In this document: positions 60,835 to 64,000 of the stretch, in pieces
Numbering within the stretch: position 1 is the stretch's first letter
Layout of the letters: every line of letters starts with the position of its first letter
Assembly (NCBI RefSeq): GCF_963576545.1
Contig: NC_083638.1
Coordinates: 20,673,590 to 20,737,589, forward strand
Direction: 5' to 3'
Length of the DNA: 64,000 nt
DNA from: Limanda limanda
Lineage: Eukaryota; Chordata; Actinopteri; Pleuronectiformes; Pleuronectidae
The notes under the pieces: generated by a model
The model's input: only the letters and a program-made list of their open reading frames with translations
Told to the model about the DNA's origin: nothing
Databases searched by the model: none
Translations under genes and position numbers: made by a program

Positions 60835-61912
60835 GTGAGTAACACACGCACACACGCACACACACACATGGATTTAAAATGTCCTGTATGAGTCATGCAG
60901 TACGGTTTCAACACCAATACCCACCGGATTGTGTACCCTGGGTGTGACACACACACAAACCGTTACTAAGATTACATGATTTTTTTTAAAGAGTTTAACA
61001 GAAAATTGACGTGAACAACTTTATTTTCTGCAGGACTCCAGTTGGTTGTTTTTAGACATTTATCACTGAATTTTAAGCTTTATATTAAAGGGCAAAGTGA
61101 CCAGGAGCTCATAAGTTCTCATGACTTAAAAGTAGACCCCACAGTATTAAATTAACCCTGTGACATTCATAAATATTGAGCACTAAAAGTTTTTTATTTT
61201 CTGTGTTGTATATTTAGTACTTGTGTGTGTTTGAGAAGGAAATGCAGAGAAAAGTGTGTGTTGGATGAGTCTATGTTCATAAGGAGGCAGACCCTGTGTT
61301 GAAAGAGGGATGAGTTGCCCCCCCACCTCCACCCTTGCAGTGGTCACTAACATTAGTCATAGCGTGTGTCAATTTTTACGAAGGTTCTGTGACCTCACGC
61401 AAACCCTAACCGTAGTTATTCTGGATTAAACAGTTGTCACGGACTAAAGGCACGAAACCGAAGCGACAGTCAACGGTTGCAGTTTTAAAGCATTAATGTC
61501 ACGGCTTGAGACTCCTGTAGATGTGCATCCTCTACTGGTTAGTTAGGGTTCCTGCACTGACAGAGTAGGGATCGTGGATGGTGGGCATAACTCCCCAATG
61601 TATTATACTCTTGTTGACAGGTGAAAAGCTGCTGTTGACTTGATACATGTTTATTGGAGGCACATTGCCCTCTCTACCATCCACAGGTCCATGTCTGCAG
61701 TGCCCTGGACTGTAGAATAAGGGGAATGATCGTGCTTGAATGGGGATCATCAAAAACCTGCTTAAAACAAGTAGACAAAGTTGTGACTCTCTGCCTGGTT
61801 GAATGCAGGCTGGTCACTGATTCTTGGTCTCAAAATGTTTATTAAGAACCAGTCGACCATGACCAGAACAATTAAGAATGTACAGAGTAGCTTTTAGACT
61901 ATTACTGCAGAG

Positions 61913-61913
<1 letters not shown>

Positions 61914-61957
<44 letters not shown>
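61914..61957 (+). repeat. (TA)22 microsatellite
   Basis: 44 bp of uninterrupted TA. Confidence 0.95.
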
Positions 61958-61960
<3 letters not shown>

Positions 61961-62658
61961 TGTATATGTCTATACACAAAATGTTGGGGTTTTTAGCCTA
62001 AATCTGGAGCTCTAACTCTGCAGGTTGTGACTTTGTGCAATGCAGTCACTGTAGTTGCTGTTGCTTTAGCTTGTGAAAAAGAAAATGGAGCAGAGTGAAA
62101 GTGAATGTGATTGGAGGTTCAGCGTTTGGTTGGATATTGCTGATTGGGTTTGTTGGAGGTGTTTGACCTCCACTGTTGCAATCAAGCGTCTCTCCCTCAG
62201 GCAGCACAGGAAGGAAACTTTAGTGTGACATCTGGCTGTTGGCCCCGACCACCCAGAGCTTTAATAAACCCCTTCTGTCACAATCACTGGTCTGACTGAT
62301 AGGAGTGGTGAGGCCAACTGCCGCCACACCATGCTCGCCACCACCTAGGGGCCCCTATGACCATCTCCGATGGCCCCTCCCCTCTGTACGGTCCAAAAGC
62401 AGGGATGGTCTTTCCTATAAAGTTTTTTTTGGAGCAACTGTAGCAGTTGGAAGTTGTGTAAAAGAACTATAAATATGATGGATGTGAGGAAGTCGGGGCC
62501 ATTTATGTAGCCCACCGTTACTGCCTCAATTGGCTTTATCACTTACATATTAGTACTAATAGAAAGAAATGTTCTGGAAATGACTGCTAACCTTAGACCC
62601 TTACAATAATAAGGACAAGCTCACAAAACCTTATTAGATTAAATGTAAGGTCCCAGTC

Positions 62659-62976
62659 TTAAAGGTTCAGTGTATAGAATTGAGTGACATCTAGTGGTGG
62701 AGTTGCATGTTGCATGAACACCCCTCACCTCACCCTCACTTTTCAAACATGAAAGAGAACCTGATGTCGCCTTCAGTTTTCATAAAAAACCTCAGTATAG
62801 GTCCTGCTCCCAGCATAAATATTACGTTGTCAAACATAAAGGGCCCATTCTAGGATAAAGAAAAAAAATTGTACAATTTAGGTGAAACACACTAGTGAAA
62901 ACATCACTAGGATTATTTAAATTCAATTTCTGCCAATAGATCCTTTTCACCTAAATCTTACACACTTGACCTTTAA
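62659..62976 (+). mobile_element. TTAA MITE, family A copy 3 (most complete)
   Basis: The left end TTAAAGGTTCAGTGTATAG and right end ACACACTTGACCTTTAA are imperfect inverted repeats starting at TTAA. The 318-bp element contains 'gtgacatctagtggtg' and 'gtgaaaacatcactaggatt', shared with the other two copies. The TTAA ends suggest piggyBac-type mobilisation. There is no coding capacity. Confidence 0.8.
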
Positions 62977-63169
62977 TCAGCCTTAGAATCATCCATCTGA
63001 TTGTCAGGCTTACAGTGGGCGATGACTCTGAGTGGAGTAACAGAGGTGAAATGGAGGGAGGGCCAGGATGAACGCTCCTGAAAAGTGTGCTATGGGTTAT
63101 TTGCACATAGTGCACACTGCACTGCATAAAGACGCACAATAACCACTTCCAGAGCTACAGTCAGTAGAG

Positions 63170-63400
63170 CATACATCCTCCAAGGCTTAACAGTCCCCAT
63201 ATGAAACTACATTTAAATAAAATATACTATATCTCACAATGTTAAAGAAAGTGAAAAAAATCCTGGAACAACCAGTTATCCACATCCACGGCAAATTTGA
63301 ATGGCTCCTCCGTGACGCACACTAGATGTCATACCAAGTTTCATGAAAATCGGGTCTGTAGTTTTTGCGTAATAACGTACTTAATGATAGACGACTTGGC
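63170..63400 (+). repeat. LINE-tail-like interspersed repeat
   Basis: 'ctcacaatgttaaag', 'ggcaaatttgaatgg', 'aagtttcatgaaaatcgggt' and 'gtagtttttgcgtaataac' match a widespread fish LINE-derived phrase and recall 3050-3345. Confidence 0.55.
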
Positions 63401-63572
63401 CAAGGGAATGAGATGTGCATGAGTGCAAGGACCCTGCATGTTGAACACAATCAACTGGATGTACTGTAGGTCAAACTAACTGTAGGTTATTATTTAGTTT
63501 TTTCCTCAACTGGTCAAAACCTCAAAACCTTGTCACAAGGTCATTTTTTGTCATATTAAACAAGTTGTCCGG

Positions 63573-63603
63573 AAACCTCTGTGCTAGAGAAGCACAGAGG
63601 TTT
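63573..63603. repeat. Perfect 13-bp stem, 5-base loop hairpin
   Basis: AAACCTCTGTGCT (63573-63585) pairs exactly with 63591-63603 across AGAGA. It is in the dusp22-like intron; the function is unknown. Confidence 0.8.
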
Positions 63604-64000
63604 AAAGTGCTGAGGAGACATCTTCTGAACAGGAGTTTGGATCTCAGGAAGAAGTAAAAAAGAAAAGTGGCAGTCGATCTATTTTAGCCCCCGTCTGTTA
63701 TTCTGTCTGCTGTTGAGTAACCAGCATCTGCTCCTCAGGAGACGCTGCTATCAGCCACACAGCTCTTGATTATGCAAAACACCATCAGTGCTTCCTGACA
63801 CTGCAAGAGGAGATTTGAGGAGCAGTTGCACTATGTTGTTTTAAAGATTTACATTCTGAGGATTTGTGTGATCTTGTATCATAAGCACCTCTTGTTATGT
63901 TGTTGTTGTTGTTGTACAATAGAGTTTGGATTTAATGATTTCTTGTCTTAGTTGGCTTGTATCTTTGAGATGGCTGTCTGATGTGCATAATGAAAACACA

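Larger units (their letters stand above)
60835..64000 (+). other. dusp22: dusp22-like intron 4, open at right edge
   Basis: I looked for the expected next exon (KESIKFIHECR-like) and found none. The intron holds an AT tract, a family A MITE, a LINE-tail-like patch and a hairpin, listed separately. Confidence 0.65.

Noticed and set aside
61024..61056. CTGCAG followed by an in-phase Leu/Thr continuation as a possible dusp22-like exon 5
   Set aside because: The frame stops after six residues and does not resemble the conserved KESIKFIHECR region.

Overview
The window is vertebrate nuclear DNA, almost certainly from a ray-finned (teleost) fish. The genes have many introns with GT/AG junctions. 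The intergenic and intronic DNA is full of long TG/CA microsatellites, short inverted-repeat transposons and fish-type SINE/LINE tails. I cannot name the species.

Five protein-coding genes can be assembled exon by exon from reading frame, splice sites and recognised protein families. gse1 (+, coding exons 14345-39623, 15 exons, 1,240 aa) encodes a CoREST/BHC-associated chromatin corepressor subunit. gins2 (-, 45765-43369, 5 exons, 186 aa) encodes the PSF2 subunit of the GINS/CMG replicative helicase. emc8 (-, 52572-50071, 5 exons, 204 aa) encodes an ER membrane protein complex subunit. cox4i1 (+, 54018-55348, 4 coding exons, 169 aa) encodes cytochrome c oxidase subunit 4. A dusp22-like phosphatase (+, from 57573) runs off the right edge after four exons. 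The first four keep the order of human 16q24 (GSE1-GINS2-[C16orf74]-EMC8-COX4I1).

Layout: 1-12.2 kb has no supported gene and holds repeats, including a Harbinger-type MITE at 168-716. A possible non-coding first exon and promoter of gse1 lies at about 12.3-12.65 kb. gse1 coding exons and large introns fill 14.3-39.6 kb, and its 3' UTR runs to about 42.1 kb, tail to tail with gins2. The 45.9-50 kb interval between gins2 and emc8 is a nest of transposons, including a hAT-type element that carries a decayed histone H3 fragment. emc8 and cox4i1 are head to head over a compact bidirectional promoter with three CCAAT boxes and a tandemly duplicated ETS site. From 57.3 kb on is the dusp22-like gene.

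The genes are housekeeping or chromatin functions and do not form one pathway. The most unusual items are the histone-carrying hAT element, a near-palindromic foldback element inside a gse1 intron with a relative next to an exon acceptor, the predicted AUGA overlap of an upstream ORF with the gse1 start, and a dusp22-like gene beside cox4i1, which suggests an ancestral COX4I1-IRF4/8-DUSP22 linkage.
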